DNA of 17,715 bases from CAZJOD01 sp964547525 (GCA_964547525.1 CAZJOD010000074.1:1-17715); one strand, 5' to 3'. Positions 7,664-15,877 are shown, numbered from the stretch's first letter. Program-made: numbers and translations. The notes: generated from the letters alone by a model not told the origin.

Positions 7664-7870
7664 TTATTTTTCAACTCTTATTACTGTGTCCGGACATATG
7701 GTTGCACAAAAAGCACACCCTATACACTTATCCTGTTCGATTACACCTGCAGGATGATATCCTTTTTCATTCAATCTATCTTCCATTACAATAACAATTT
7801 TTTTCGGACACACCGAAATGCAAAGTTCACAACCTTTACATCTGTCTTCCCTAAAGAACACTCTTGACAT
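7664..7870 (-). CDS. 2-oxoacid:ferredoxin oxidoreductase, delta (2x[4Fe-4S] ferredoxin) subunit
   Basis: This small electron-transfer subunit has 68 aa from the chosen start MSRVFFREDRCKGC. Two complete CxxCxxCxxxCP clusters are visible: C11, C14, C17, C21 and C49, C52, C55, C59. It would pass electrons from the TPP site to free ferredoxin. The frame is open upstream to an ATG at 7882, but that codon has no ribosome site. The ATG at 7868-7870 has GGTGAG four bases upstream and matches where family members begin, so I prefer it. First gene of the delta-alpha-beta-gamma operon. Confidence 0.88.
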   Translation of the reverse strand: MSRVFFREDRCKGCELCISVCPKKIVIVMEDRLNEKGYHPAGVIEQDKCIGCAFCATICPDTVIRVEK

Positions 7871-8058
7871 AAAACTCACCATCCGTCTATTCGTGATTAT
7901 AAATATGTATCATGTATAAAAAATTGATAATACCGCTTAACCTTATAAAACAAAAAGAACCATACCCAAAAATTTATTTTATCTTTAAATAATTATGGTT
8001 AAATGTAATAAATTAAAATGATGTAATTTGCGGTCTTAATCAAGTTAACATAAAAAAC

Positions 8059-8087
8059 ATTATAAAGGTTACCCGATTCAATGTCAA
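8059..8087 (-). promoter_or_regulatory. Perfect-consensus promoter of the 2-oxoacid oxidoreductase operon
   Basis: On the minus strand TTGACA (8082-8087) and TATAAT (8059-8064) are both exact consensus, with the optimal 17-nt spacer. Transcription would start near 8052, leaving about 180 nt of untranslated leader before the delta subunit. The leader is AT-rich, begins near the palindrome GTTAAC, and shows no clear terminator or riboswitch fold to my eye. Confidence 0.75.
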
Positions 8088-8270
8088 CATAACAGAGGCT
8101 TAATGATAAAACCTTATAAAGACATATTAAATCGAAAAATTTGTAAACTCACGTTAATGTGATTAATCTGTATTGTAAACGGGACAAAACACATGGTTTC
8201 AGTAAATGCATAAATAGATAAAGTACCTTTTTATATACATTATCATTGCTAAATCAAACAAAATACTCAT
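8088..8270. other. Noncoding AT-rich spacer downstream of the LspA-like gene
   Basis: No reading frame with a plausible ribosome site and no convincing intrinsic terminator for the LspA-like gene was found. Two copies of TTGTAAAC (8141-8148 and 8173-8180) are 32 bp apart, about three helical turns, and lie upstream of the oxidoreductase promoter. Between them is the partial dyad TCACGTTAATGTGA (8149-8162). These could be regulator sites, but the evidence is weak in such AT-rich DNA. Confidence 0.3.
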
Positions 8271-8801
8271 TTAAGTAAAAATAATGTATATCATTACACA
8301 TACGACACCGATCATAATAAATAAGTCTGCGATATTAAAAATTATATTTTTATTAAAGCTCAAAAACAAAAAATCAGTTACAGCTTTATGCATGAGTCTG
8401 TCAATAAAATTCCCCAATCCTCCACCTAAGACTATCGATAAAAATATTGCAGAAAAATCTTTATGATATATGTTATAAATAATAAATGCCATCAACACCA
8501 AAAGTGATAATCCAATTAAAAAATGTAATAAGACTTTTCTTTTTTTAAATATCCCCAAAAGCGCACCGTTGTTATAAACCGGTGGACAAATATTAATAAA
8601 TTTTATATGGTGATCTGTTTGATTTTTTTGGATAAAACCTTTTTCTTTGTCTTTATTAAAAAATACATACATAAAAAAAACACAGGGGGATAGTACCCCC
8701 ATGTTTCTACCATTATTTCTATAAAATTTCATAACAGCCTTTTTTGAAAATAAATCAAAAACGGGTACAAAAACAACAATGAATAATATAATATAAATCA
8801 T
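8271..8801 (-). CDS. lspA: LspA-like lipoprotein signal peptidase (divergent, with extended first loop)
   Basis: Predicted integral-membrane aspartyl protease that removes signal peptides from lipoproteins. It has 176 aa and hydrophobic segments at about 1-17, 89-112, 116-133 and 155-176. Signatures are DLFSK at 16-20, YNNGALLGIF at 76-85, LGGGLGNFIDRL at 125-136, VTDF at 141-144 and FNIAD at 155-159. D143 and D159 correspond to the catalytic pair of LspA. The stretch between the first DxxSK and the NNGA motif is about 20 residues longer than usual, with a hydrophobic CVFFMYVFF segment. NNGALLG replaces the common NxGAAFG. The start ATG overlaps the stop codon of the SEC-C gene by one base and has no clear ribosome site, implying coupled translation. 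It could be a specialised second LspA rather than the housekeeping one. Confidence 0.75.
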   Translation of the reverse strand: MIYIILFIVVFVPVFDLFSKKAVMKFYRNNGRNMGVLSPCVFFMYVFFNKDKEKGFIQKNQTDHHIKFINICPPVYNNGALLGIFKKRKVLLHFLIGLSLLVLMAFIIYNIYHKDFSAIFLSIVLGGGLGNFIDRLMHKAVTDFLFLSFNKNIIFNIADLFIMIGVVCVMIYIIFT

Positions 8802-9295
8802 TATTCATTCTTATTCATACCGCAGCATTTTTTATACTTTTTACCGCTGCCGCATAGACACGGATCGTTACGACCGGGTTTTTCTCTTTTGGCTACGACT
8901 GTTTGCAGCCAGCTTTTTTTAATTTCTTTACGTTTATCTTCATCGAATATTTTATCCCATTCTTCAAGATCGTAAAGCCATGGTGCTTTAGCATCATACA
9001 TATGCCATAATAATTTTTCAAAATCAATTTCCAACCTTACAGTACTGTCAGCTTCCAAGCCTTCCAAATCAATTTTGTTTTTTAGGCTTGTTTCTATACC
9101 TGAAATAAATCCTGCCGTTTCAATTAAACTCAGATTCATTTTTACTGCAAGTTCCTCTACCGTACCTTCAACCAATTCGGTTTTTTCAGCCAATATGTTT
9201 TTATAACACCCGGCTTCTTTCAAGTAATACTCCTGTATATATTGGTAATCCTTTTGATTATCGATAAAGTCCTTCCATTGCTTATAAATTCCCAC
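8801..9295 (-). CDS. SEC-C zinc-motif protein of unknown function
   Basis: A 164-aa soluble protein that ends in a SEC-C motif, PGRNDPCLCGSGKKYKKCCG at 140-159, with zinc ligands C146, C148, C157 and C158 (CxCx8CC). This is the motif found at the C-terminus of SecA, where it binds SecB or ribosomes, and in many small proteins of unknown role. The preceding 135 residues are helical and acidic, and I recognise no further domain. The start is GTG at 9293-9295, supported by GGAGGG at 9301-9306. It lies 22 nt after the thrS stop codon, so it is most likely read from the thrS transcript, and it overlaps the LspA-like gene by one base. The linkage to an LspA-like gene hints at a secretion or envelope role, but that is inference. 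Confidence 0.85.
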   Translation of the reverse strand: MGIYKQWKDFIDNQKDYQYIQEYYLKEAGCYKNILAEKTELVEGTVEELAVKMNLSLIETAGFISGIETSLKNKIDLEGLEADSTVRLEIDFEKLLWHMYDAKAPWLYDLEEWDKIFDEDKRKEIKKSWLQTVVAKREKPGRNDPCLCGSGKKYKKCCGMNKNE

Positions 9296-9317
9296 GTTAT
9301 CCCTCCATGTTTTTATG

Positions 9318-11255
9318 TTATTGCATTTTCTTATCTATTTCATCCAATAATCTTTTTATGATCATATCTTTTGAAATCATTCCCAATTCGCCTTCTTTGG
9401 ACGATCTTACCGATACACTGTCTTCTTCAACTTCCTTATCTCCTATGACAAACATATACGGTATCCTTTCATTTCTTGCTTCTCTGATCTTATACCCGAT
9501 CTTTTCATTTCTAACATCTATTGTTGCTCTTATACCCAAAGATTCCAGTTCCACTTTTAGAGCATATGCATAATCATGATGTTTATCAATTAAAGGTAAT
9601 ATTCTAACTTGCTCAGGGCACATCCATAAAGGAAATTTTCCCGCATATTTTTCAATTAACATAGCCATTGTTCTTTCGTAACAACCTATGGAACTTCTAT
9701 GAATAATATAAGGATGTTTTTTTTCACCGTCTTTATCTACATACAACAGGTCAAATTTTTCAGATAGTGCGAAATCAATTTGTATAGTAATAATGGTATC
9801 CTCTTTCCCGTGAACGTTTTCTACTTGAACGTCAAGCTTGGGACCATAAAAGGCCGCTTCTCCGTCGGCTTCCTCATATTTTATTCCCAACCGATCCAGT
9901 ATATTTTTCATTTTTATTTGGGTATCTTCCCAGGCTTTCGGATTATCTATATATTTTTCTTTATTATTGGGATCCCACTTAGAAAAGCGGTACCAAACAT
10001 CCTGCTTCAACCCCAATATTTCCAACATGTAATCGGTTAGATTCACAACCGCTTTAAACTCACTTTCCAGTTGTTCGGGAGTACACAGTATATGACCGTC
10101 CGACAGTGTGAATTGGCGTACTCTTATCAAACCGTGCATTTCTCCGGAAGCTTCTTTTCTGAACAAAGGAGATGTTTCGGCATATCTTACCGGTAGATCA
10201 CGATAGCTTTTTAAACCTTGCTTATATATCATAAATTGATAAGGGCAAGTCATAGGCCTTAAAGCAAATATTTCTTCATCCTTTTCTTCGTCACCCAATA
10301 TGAACATTTTTTCTTTATAATGTTCCCAATGTCCTGATATTTGATAAAGATCCTTTTTAGCAATATAGGGTGTTCTGGTTAATACATAGCCTCTTTTTTC
10401 TTCTTCATCTTCTACAAATCTTTGCAGAATTTGAAGCATTTTTGCACCCTTTGGCATTAGCAAAGGCAACCCTTGACCTATTACCTCATCGGTACAAAAC
10501 AAGCCAAGTTCTCTTCCCAATTTGTTATGATCTCTTTTTTTTGCTTCCTCCAAGCGCTCCAGATACTCATCCAAATCCTTTTTATTATCAAAAGCCGTTC
10601 CGTATATTCTCTGTAGCATCTTATTTTTTTCGTTGCCTCTCCAATATGCACCGGCTGCATATAACAACTTAAAAGCTTTAACTCTTCCGGTGGAAACCAA
10701 ATGAGGTCCTGCACAAAGATCAATAAATTCGCCTTGTTTGTAAAATGTGATTTGAGCATCTTCCGGTAATTCGCAGATCAATTCAACTTTATATGGTTCA
10801 TTGACATTATTCATATATTTCAAAGCGTCTTCTCTGCTCATTACTATTCGTTGCAACGGAATATTCTCTTCAATAATTTTTTTCATTTCTTTTTCAATAT
10901 TCAGCAGATCTTCGGCTGTAAACGGTTTTTCTACATCAAAATCGTAATAAAAACCTTTTTCAATGCTAGGACCTATAGCAAGTTTTGCATCCGAATATAA
11001 CCTTTTTACGGCTTGCGCCAGAATATGTGATGTAGTATGCCGATATGCGTTTCTTCCTTCTTCATCATCAAACGTAAAAAACGTGACCGACGCATCCTCG
11101 GTAATCGGAGTATTCATATCCATAATTTTATCGTTAATTTTAGCGGCTAAACACGCCTTAGCCAATCCCTTCGAAATATCCGAAGCTATCTGTAACGCAG
11201 TAACTCCATTTTCATATTGCTTTACCGTTTTGTCTTTTAATGTGATATTTATCAT
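9318..11255 (-). CDS. thrS: Threonyl-tRNA synthetase
   Basis: Charges tRNA-Thr with threonine in the cytoplasm. From the ATG at 11253-11255 the protein is 645 aa, the normal length. Domains in order are an N-terminal TGS domain (1-62), an editing domain with HTTSH at 73-77 and CAGPH at 181-185, a class II catalytic core (about 245-540) and an anticodon-binding domain (545-645). Zinc ligands of the active site appear as C337 (RPMTCPYQF), H388 (SDGHIL) and H519 (IIHRSS). Motif 2 reads FRKEASGEMHGLIRVRQFT. The reading frame is open for 22 codons further upstream, but these lie in the leader. GGAGGT upstream of MINITLKDKT fixes the start. Expression is controlled by the T-box leader. Two further genes follow closely on the same transcript. 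Confidence 0.97.
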   Translation of the reverse strand: MINITLKDKTVKQYENGVTALQIASDISKGLAKACLAAKINDKIMDMNTPITEDASVTFFTFDDEEGRNAYRHTTSHILAQAVKRLYSDAKLAIGPSIEKGFYYDFDVEKPFTAEDLLNIEKEMKKIIEENIPLQRIVMSREDALKYMNNVNEPYKVELICELPEDAQITFYKQGEFIDLCAGPHLVSTGRVKAFKLLYAAGAYWRGNEKNKMLQRIYGTAFDNKKDLDEYLERLEEAKKRDHNKLGRELGLFCTDEVIGQGLPLLMPKGAKMLQILQRFVEDEEEKRGYVLTRTPYIAKKDLYQISGHWEHYKEKMFILGDEEKDEEIFALRPMTCPYQFMIYKQGLKSYRDLPVRYAETSPLFRKEASGEMHGLIRVRQFTLSDGHILCTPEQLESEFKAVVNLTDYMLEILGLKQDVWYRFSKWDPNNKEKYIDNPKAWEDTQIKMKNILDRLGIKYEEADGEAAFYGPKLDVQVENVHGKEDTIITIQIDFALSEKFDLLYVDKDGEKKHPYIIHRSSIGCYERTMAMLIEKYAGKFPLWMCPEQVRILPLIDKHHDYAYALKVELESLGIRATIDVRNEKIGYKIREARNERIPYMFVIGDKEVEEDSVSVRSSKEGELGMISKDMIIKRLLDEIDKKMQ

Positions 11256-11319
11256 ATAAATCAACCTCCATCTTAAATCCATAATTATAGCATAGTGCTC
11301 AAGATTTTGCTTGTAATGC

Positions 11320-11359
11320 AAAAAACTCGTCCCGGACTTTTATTTCAGTCAGGGACGAG
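11320..11359 (-). terminator. T-box-controlled intrinsic terminator upstream of thrS
   Basis: On the minus strand CTCGTCCC-T-GACT (11359-11347) pairs with AGTC-C-GGGACGAG (11338-11326), with one internal mismatch, and is followed by a run of six T (11325-11320). It lies just after the T-box sequence, as expected for the terminator that competes with the T-box antiterminator. Confidence 0.92.
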
Positions 11360-11545
11360 ATGTTTTTCCCGCGGTTCCACCCATATTCATTATTATTACA
11401 TAATAATGCGCTTAATTGATTATATAGGAATCACCTTAATGCTCCAAGTCGGTCTTCGCATAATTTTCACCCAAGGATGCTCCCAGCTATACATCCTCTC
11501 TCTTTAGAGATTATTATTTATGCTACTTCTCTCTTCATTGCACTT
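11320..11545 (-). promoter_or_regulatory. T-box riboswitch leader, threonine (ACC) specifier
   Basis: The T-box sequence GGGTGGAACCGCGGG is present on the minus strand at 11382-11368, ready to pair with the free acceptor end of uncharged tRNA. It is followed by the terminator. Stem I carries the AGAGA..AGTA element, and GCATAA pairs with TTATGC above the specifier loop. The 3' side of that loop reads GAAG-ACC-G, with the specifier ACC at 11453-11451, a threonine codon. This agrees with the downstream thrS. Uncharged tRNA-Thr should stabilise the antiterminator and allow transcription of thrS and the two genes behind it. Confidence 0.95.
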
Positions 11546-11562
11546 TTTTTAAATTATTACTT

Positions 11563-11590
11563 ATTATATACTAATTATTAATGTTGTCAA
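11563..11590 (-). promoter_or_regulatory. Promoter of the T-box/thrS transcript
   Basis: On the minus strand, TTGACA (11585-11590) and TATAAT (11563-11568), both exact consensus, are spaced by 16 nt. Transcription would start near 11556, about 300 nt before the thrS ATG. In the 90 bp between this site and the deoC stop codon I see no convincing terminator for the nucleoside operon. Confidence 0.75.
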
Positions 11591-11680
11591 TAATATTTTC
11601 GCGTTCTAACCTTTGATATACCGACTCCTTTGTTGTCATCGAGCCATTTAATGAAAATAGCAATCCAAATATACCACTCT

Positions 11681-12340
11681 CTAGCTTTTTTGCATCAATT
11701 CATGTGCTATTTGTACCGACGAACTACATCCTAACCTGTCAGCTCCGGCTTCAACCATTTCCATAGCCTGCTTTAGCGTCTTTATACCTCCGGCCGCTTT
11801 AACTTTCAACTTGTCTCCTACAGTCTTCTTCATTAACTCAACATGTCGAATGTTCGCTCCGGGACCGTTTATGCCCGTCGATGTTTTTACAAAAGCCGCT
11901 CCCGCACTTTCACATATTTTACATGCGGTAACGATTTCTTCATCGGTCAACAAGCATGTTTCCAGTATAACTTTTATTAAGGCTTTATCTTTTACACTTT
12001 CAACAGTTTTGTATATGTCTTCTTCAACAATTCTATATAATTTATCTTTCAAAGCACCTATGTTAATTACTATGTCTATTTCATCAGCTCCCGCATTTTT
12101 AGCTGCACAAGCTTCAAAAACTTTAACCGATGTTTCATTAGCACCTAGTGGAAATCCGGCAACCGCAACAGTTTTTATATCTGCATAGGCAACCGCCCGG
12201 TTTACTTTTGCAACATAAACACCATTTACACAAACGGCACCGAATCGGTACTTTAAAGCTTCGTCACACAGCTTTATAATGTCGCTTTCTTTAGCATCAG
12301 GTTTTAACATGGTATGGTCTATTATTTTCAATATTTCCAT
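11681..12340 (-). CDS. deoC: Deoxyribose-phosphate aldolase
   Basis: Cleaves 2-deoxyribose-5-phosphate to glyceraldehyde-3-phosphate and acetaldehyde, the last step of deoxynucleoside catabolism. The 219-aa protein is of normal length for the short bacterial form. Motifs are DHTMLKP at 8-14, AVAGFPLGAN at 59-68, EIDIVINIGAL at 87-97 with D89, IKVILETCLL at 122-131, FVKTSTG at 150-156 with Schiff-base K152, and VKAAGGIK at 180-187 with K181. The ATG has AGAGGG ten bases upstream, slightly far. It follows the second permease by 24 nt and is the last gene of the nucleoside cluster, which supports import of nucleosides as carbon or salvage substrates. The substrate would arise from deoxyribose-1-phosphate via a phosphopentomutase not encoded here. 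Confidence 0.97.
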   Translation of the reverse strand: MEILKIIDHTMLKPDAKESDIIKLCDEALKYRFGAVCVNGVYVAKVNRAVAYADIKTVAVAGFPLGANETSVKVFEACAAKNAGADEIDIVINIGALKDKLYRIVEEDIYKTVESVKDKALIKVILETCLLTDEEIVTACKICESAGAAFVKTSTGINGPGANIRHVELMKKTVGDKLKVKAAGGIKTLKQAMEMVEAGADRLGCSSSVQIAHELMQKS

Positions 12341-12364
12341 AATTCTTTTTCCCTCTTTAACGTT

Positions 12365-13297
12365 TTACCTGTCTTCTCTAAAATACGGCACACCTAGAGA
12401 TTGAGGAGGTAAATTCTTTTTAGATTTTCTAACCGATGCTATGACAAGTATCAGTATAGTAACGGCGTACGGAAGCATATCTAAAAAATATTGAGGAATG
12501 CTAATTTGAAATCTTTGCAGCCTAAAACCTAAAATATCAAGCCCACCGAACAAATAAGCTCCGAAAATCGCTTTGTACGGGTTCCATGTCACAAAAATAA
12601 CTAATGCCACTGCAATCCATCCTCTGCCTGCAACAACATTTTCTTGCCAAGCCGGTATATATACCAAAGAAAGGTAGGCACCGGCTAGACCGCACATTGC
12701 GCCTCCCGTTAAAATGTGTAAATATTTGTAAAGGGAAATATTTATACCCGCGGCATCGGCTGCAGAAGGATTTTCGCCAACCGCTCTTAAATTTAACCCT
12801 TTTTTTGTTCTGTACAAATATATACCCGCAATAATCACGGCTATATATGAAAAATACACAATAGGATCTTTGTTAAACAATATATTGCCAATAAACGGTA
12901 TATCCCCAAGTAAAGGTATTTTAATAGCAGAAAAAGCATTTTTTACACTGTCGGGTATAACCATACCCACATACCTTTGTCCTAAAAAACCTGCAAAACC
13001 CATGCCGAATGTCGTCAATGCCAACCCGGAAACTTCTTGATTTGTCCTGAGGCTAACAGTTAAAAACGCATATATTAACGAGCCTAACGCTCCTGCACAA
13101 ATAGCGGCAAAAAGCGCAAACATAGGATTGCCGATGTTGTATGCGGTGATAAATCCCATAATAGCGCCAATCAACATCATACCTTCCAGTCCTAAGTTCA
13201 AATGACCGGATTTCTCTGACAGAAGTTCTCCTAATGTAGCAAGCAGTAATGGTGTTCCGGCTGTAACCGCAGCCGATAAAAACAACTCGAAATTCAT
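12365..13297 (-). CDS. Nucleoside-type ABC transporter permease (NupQ/YufQ-like)
   Basis: Inner-membrane permease subunit of a BMP-family importer, 310 aa with 8-10 hydrophobic segments. LNLGLEGMMLIGA at 33-45 near the N-terminus, RAVGENPSAADAAGIN in the cytoplasmic loop that meets the ATPase, and NVVAGRGWIAVALVIFVTWNP later on are typical of this half of the pair. It overlaps the previous permease by four bases (ATGA), with GGAGGTGA upstream of the start. It should form a heterodimeric channel with that permease. In the family, B. subtilis NupNOPQ moves guanosine and other nucleosides; the exact substrate here is inferred from neighbours. Confidence 0.9.
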   Translation of the reverse strand: MNFELFLSAAVTAGTPLLLATLGELLSEKSGHLNLGLEGMMLIGAIMGFITAYNIGNPMFALFAAICAGALGSLIYAFLTVSLRTNQEVSGLALTTFGMGFAGFLGQRYVGMVIPDSVKNAFSAIKIPLLGDIPFIGNILFNKDPIVYFSYIAVIIAGIYLYRTKKGLNLRAVGENPSAADAAGINISLYKYLHILTGGAMCGLAGAYLSLVYIPAWQENVVAGRGWIAVALVIFVTWNPYKAIFGAYLFGGLDILGFRLQRFQISIPQYFLDMLPYAVTILILVIASVRKSKKNLPPQSLGVPYFREDR

Positions 13298-14364
13298 GCT
13301 TTCTCACCTCCGTCTTCTTTTTTTACATGTATAATTTTATAATTTATAAAGAATTCTGTTCCTAAAACAAAAAACAATATCATGCCTTGTATTATTTCGG
13401 TAACGGCACGAGGTATCTGATATGCAATTTCTATAAAAGACCCGCCCTGAACCATAGCGGCGAATAAAAGCGCCACTATTAATATTACCGGCATACTTAA
13501 CCTTGACAACCATGCAATTATAATAGCAGTAAATCCTACATTTCCTGATGTGGTAACAGACAAAGTATGTCCCACACCCGACACTTGTATCATTCCGGCT
13601 AAGCCGCACAATCCGCCGCTGATAAACAACGCTTCCATAATAATTCTTTTAACATTCATGCCGGCATACCTGGCGGTATTCATACTTTCTCCGGCAACCG
13701 AAATCTCGTAACCTTTTTTTGAGTGCTTCATGAATATATGCATTATTACCATTAAAACCAATGTTATTATCCAGCCGGCATGAACTCCGAACACTTCCGG
13801 CATCCATGCGCTTTTTGCAAAATCGGCGATTTTAGGAAAACCCATTGCCTTAGGATCTTTCCACGCACTATATTGAAGATATGTAATCCACTTCAAAGCA
13901 ATATAATTTAACATCAATGTAAACAATGTTTCATTGGTATTAAAGTTAGCTTTAAAATAAGCCGGGATTAATGCGAACAAACCACCAAAAACAAATCCTG
14001 CCAATGCCATAAACAATAGTAATACAGGTTTACTTAAATCGGGGAAATTCAAAGCAACCCATGCAGCTCCGAATGCACCCATTAATATTTGTCCTTCACC
14101 ACCTATATTCCAAAATCTCAGTTTGAAAGCCACTGATATTCCAAACGCCGTGACGGTTAACGGGACAGCCATAATTATAATGCTTCTAATCCTGTATGCA
14201 GAGCCGAAAGCGCCATTTATCATCGACACATAAACCCTTAAAGGATTTTCACCGGCTATAATAATAAAAACCGATGAAAGCAACAAAGCTCCCAGTATAC
14301 CGATGAGTCTGTAAAGAGCCGCTCTCTTGTTTGATACGTCGGATTTTTTAGCAATTCTATACAT
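13294..14364 (-). CDS. Nucleoside-type ABC transporter permease (NupP/YufP-like)
   Basis: First permease of the importer, 356 aa with a short basic N-terminal tail and 8-10 membrane segments. FWNIGGEGQILMGAFGAA at 84-101 is the family hallmark (usually FNIGAEGQ). VAGESMNTARYAGMN around residue 226 is the loop that contacts the ATPase. The start ATG overlaps the end of the ATPase gene by 8 nt in a different frame, with AAGGTGATG upstream, so translation is likely coupled. The gene is complete. Substrate is probably nucleosides or purine bases, judged by the adjacent xpt and deoC. Confidence 0.9.
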   Translation of the reverse strand: MYRIAKKSDVSNKRAALYRLIGILGALLLSSVFIIIAGENPLRVYVSMINGAFGSAYRIRSIIIMAVPLTVTAFGISVAFKLRFWNIGGEGQILMGAFGAAWVALNFPDLSKPVLLLFMALAGFVFGGLFALIPAYFKANFNTNETLFTLMLNYIALKWITYLQYSAWKDPKAMGFPKIADFAKSAWMPEVFGVHAGWIITLVLMVIMHIFMKHSKKGYEISVAGESMNTARYAGMNVKRIIMEALFISGGLCGLAGMIQVSGVGHTLSVTTSGNVGFTAIIIAWLSRLSMPVILIVALLFAAMVQGGSFIEIAYQIPRAVTEIIQGMILFFVLGTEFFINYKIIHVKKEDGGEKA

Positions 14365-15868
14365 ACATCATCACCTTTCCCGTCATCATTAAACCGATTT
14401 GTTCCTTTGTTGCATGCCTCGCATCCACTATACCGGAGATTTTCCCTGCAAACATTACAATAATTCTGTCACAAAGCTGTATTAACGTATCCAGATCTTC
14501 CCCTATATACAGTACGGCTACCCCACGCTTTTTTTGTTCATTCAACATTTCGTAAATTGTATATGAAGCTCCTATGTCCAAGCCTCTTACGGCGTAAGCC
14601 GTTATAAGGACCTTTGGATTTGAGTCTATTTCTCTACCTAGCAGCACCTTTTGTATATTACCTCCGGAAAGTTTTCTGACAGGAATACTTATACCCGGGG
14701 TTACAATACCCATCCTTTTTACTATAGATCGAGCTTTTTCTTTAGCCGGATTTCTGTTTATTAAAAGTCCCTTGCCTTCCCGATAGTTTTTCAACAGCAT
14801 GTTATCGGTTATATCCATTGAACCTACCAAACCCATACCTAAACGATCTTCAGGAATAAAGCTCATACTCACACCAAGCTTTATGATTTCTCGAGGGCTC
14901 TTCCCCAATATCTCCTTATCAATACACTTTATGGATCCTTCACTCACCGGATACAAACCTGCAATAGCTTCACAAAGCTCTCTTTGACCGCTTCCCGCTA
15001 CACCGGCCACTCCCACGATTTCACCGGAATTAAGCTCGAAAGTTATATTATCAAGTACTTTAACCTTGTCTTTGTCATAAGCCGTAACACCTTCAACAGA
15101 AAGGTACACTCCTCCTGTTTGACAGTCGTATCTTTTAATAACCGGTTCGACAGGCCTACCTACCATAAGCTCGGTTAATTGCAGTATATTGGTTTCCTTT
15201 GTTATCAAAGTGCCTACATTTTTTCCTTTTCGTAACACTGTTACACGATCGCTGATTTCCATCACTTCGTTGAGCTTATGAGTAATTATGATAATGGCAC
15301 GCCCTGCTTTTCTCATGTTATTCAAAATAATAAACAGCTTTGTAATTTCTTCGGGCGTTAAAACCGCGGTAGGTTCATCGAGGATTAACAATTCGGCACC
15401 TCGATATAAAACCTTAATAATTTCTAAGGTTTGCTTTTCCCCTACACTCATATCATAAACATATTTATTTAAATCAATATGGAGTTCATACAAATCCATA
15501 AGATTTTTAATTGTTTTATAATTTTTGGATTTATTAACCGATTTCTGACTTGAACCGGTCATGATATTTTGGTAACCGGTAAATCGGTCTATTAACTTGA
15601 AATGCTGGTGAATCATACCTATTCCCAGCCGGATAGAGTTTTTAGGCGACCTGATTTCAACAGGTTTACCGTCAATTACGATTGAACCGTTGTCAGGCAT
15701 ATAAATGCCTGACAACATGTTCATCAACGTACTTTTACCGGAACCGTTCTCTCCTAATATTGCAAGAATCTCACCTTTTTTAACATCCAGATCGATATTG
15801 TCATTAGCCGTTACAGTTCCGAATTTCTTAACTATACTATTAAGTCGTACATATGCTTCTACACTCAT
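14357..15868 (-). CDS. Two-domain ABC transporter ATPase (NupO/YufO-like)
   Basis: Energises the BMP-type importer; 503 aa with two fused nucleotide-binding domains. Domain 1 is complete: Walker A GENGSGKS at 39-46, Q-loop HQHF at 87-90, signature SVGEKQ at 141-146, Walker B LLILDEP at 160-166, H-loop ITHKL at 195-199. Domain 2 has the degenerate Walker A GVAGSGQRE typical of this family (no GK[ST]) and the signature LSGGNIQK at 400-407. Its Walker B region reads LITAYAVRGLD, where relatives usually have AAQPTRGLD. Only domain 1 is therefore expected to hydrolyse ATP efficiently. The gene lies 9 nt after the lipoprotein stop codon, with an AGGA ribosome site overlapping that stop. Confidence 0.93.
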   Translation of the reverse strand: MSVEAYVRLNSIVKKFGTVTANDNIDLDVKKGEILAILGENGSGKSTLMNMLSGIYMPDNGSIVIDGKPVEIRSPKNSIRLGIGMIHQHFKLIDRFTGYQNIMTGSSQKSVNKSKNYKTIKNLMDLYELHIDLNKYVYDMSVGEKQTLEIIKVLYRGAELLILDEPTAVLTPEEITKLFIILNNMRKAGRAIIIITHKLNEVMEISDRVTVLRKGKNVGTLITKETNILQLTELMVGRPVEPVIKRYDCQTGGVYLSVEGVTAYDKDKVKVLDNITFELNSGEIVGVAGVAGSGQRELCEAIAGLYPVSEGSIKCIDKEILGKSPREIIKLGVSMSFIPEDRLGMGLVGSMDITDNMLLKNYREGKGLLINRNPAKEKARSIVKRMGIVTPGISIPVRKLSGGNIQKVLLGREIDSNPKVLITAYAVRGLDIGASYTIYEMLNEQKKRGVAVLYIGEDLDTLIQLCDRIIVMFAGKISGIVDARHATKEQIGLMMTGKVMMYV

Positions 15869-15877
15869 TATATAATC

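Noticed and set aside
8036..8052. Rex redox-repressor operator at the oxidoreductase promoter
   Set aside because: TGTTAA and a later TTAAG resemble half-sites, but the spacing is off by one base and the second half-site does not match.
10370..10672. Plus-strand reading frame of about 100 codons inside thrS
   Set aside because: It lies wholly within a strongly conserved gene on the other strand, has no family resemblance and no convincing ribosome site; the other such overlapping frames were dismissed likewise.
11256..11321. 22-codon N-terminal extension of threonyl-tRNA synthetase
   Set aside because: The extension overlaps the T-box terminator tail, has no ribosome site, and GGAGGT marks the later ATG.
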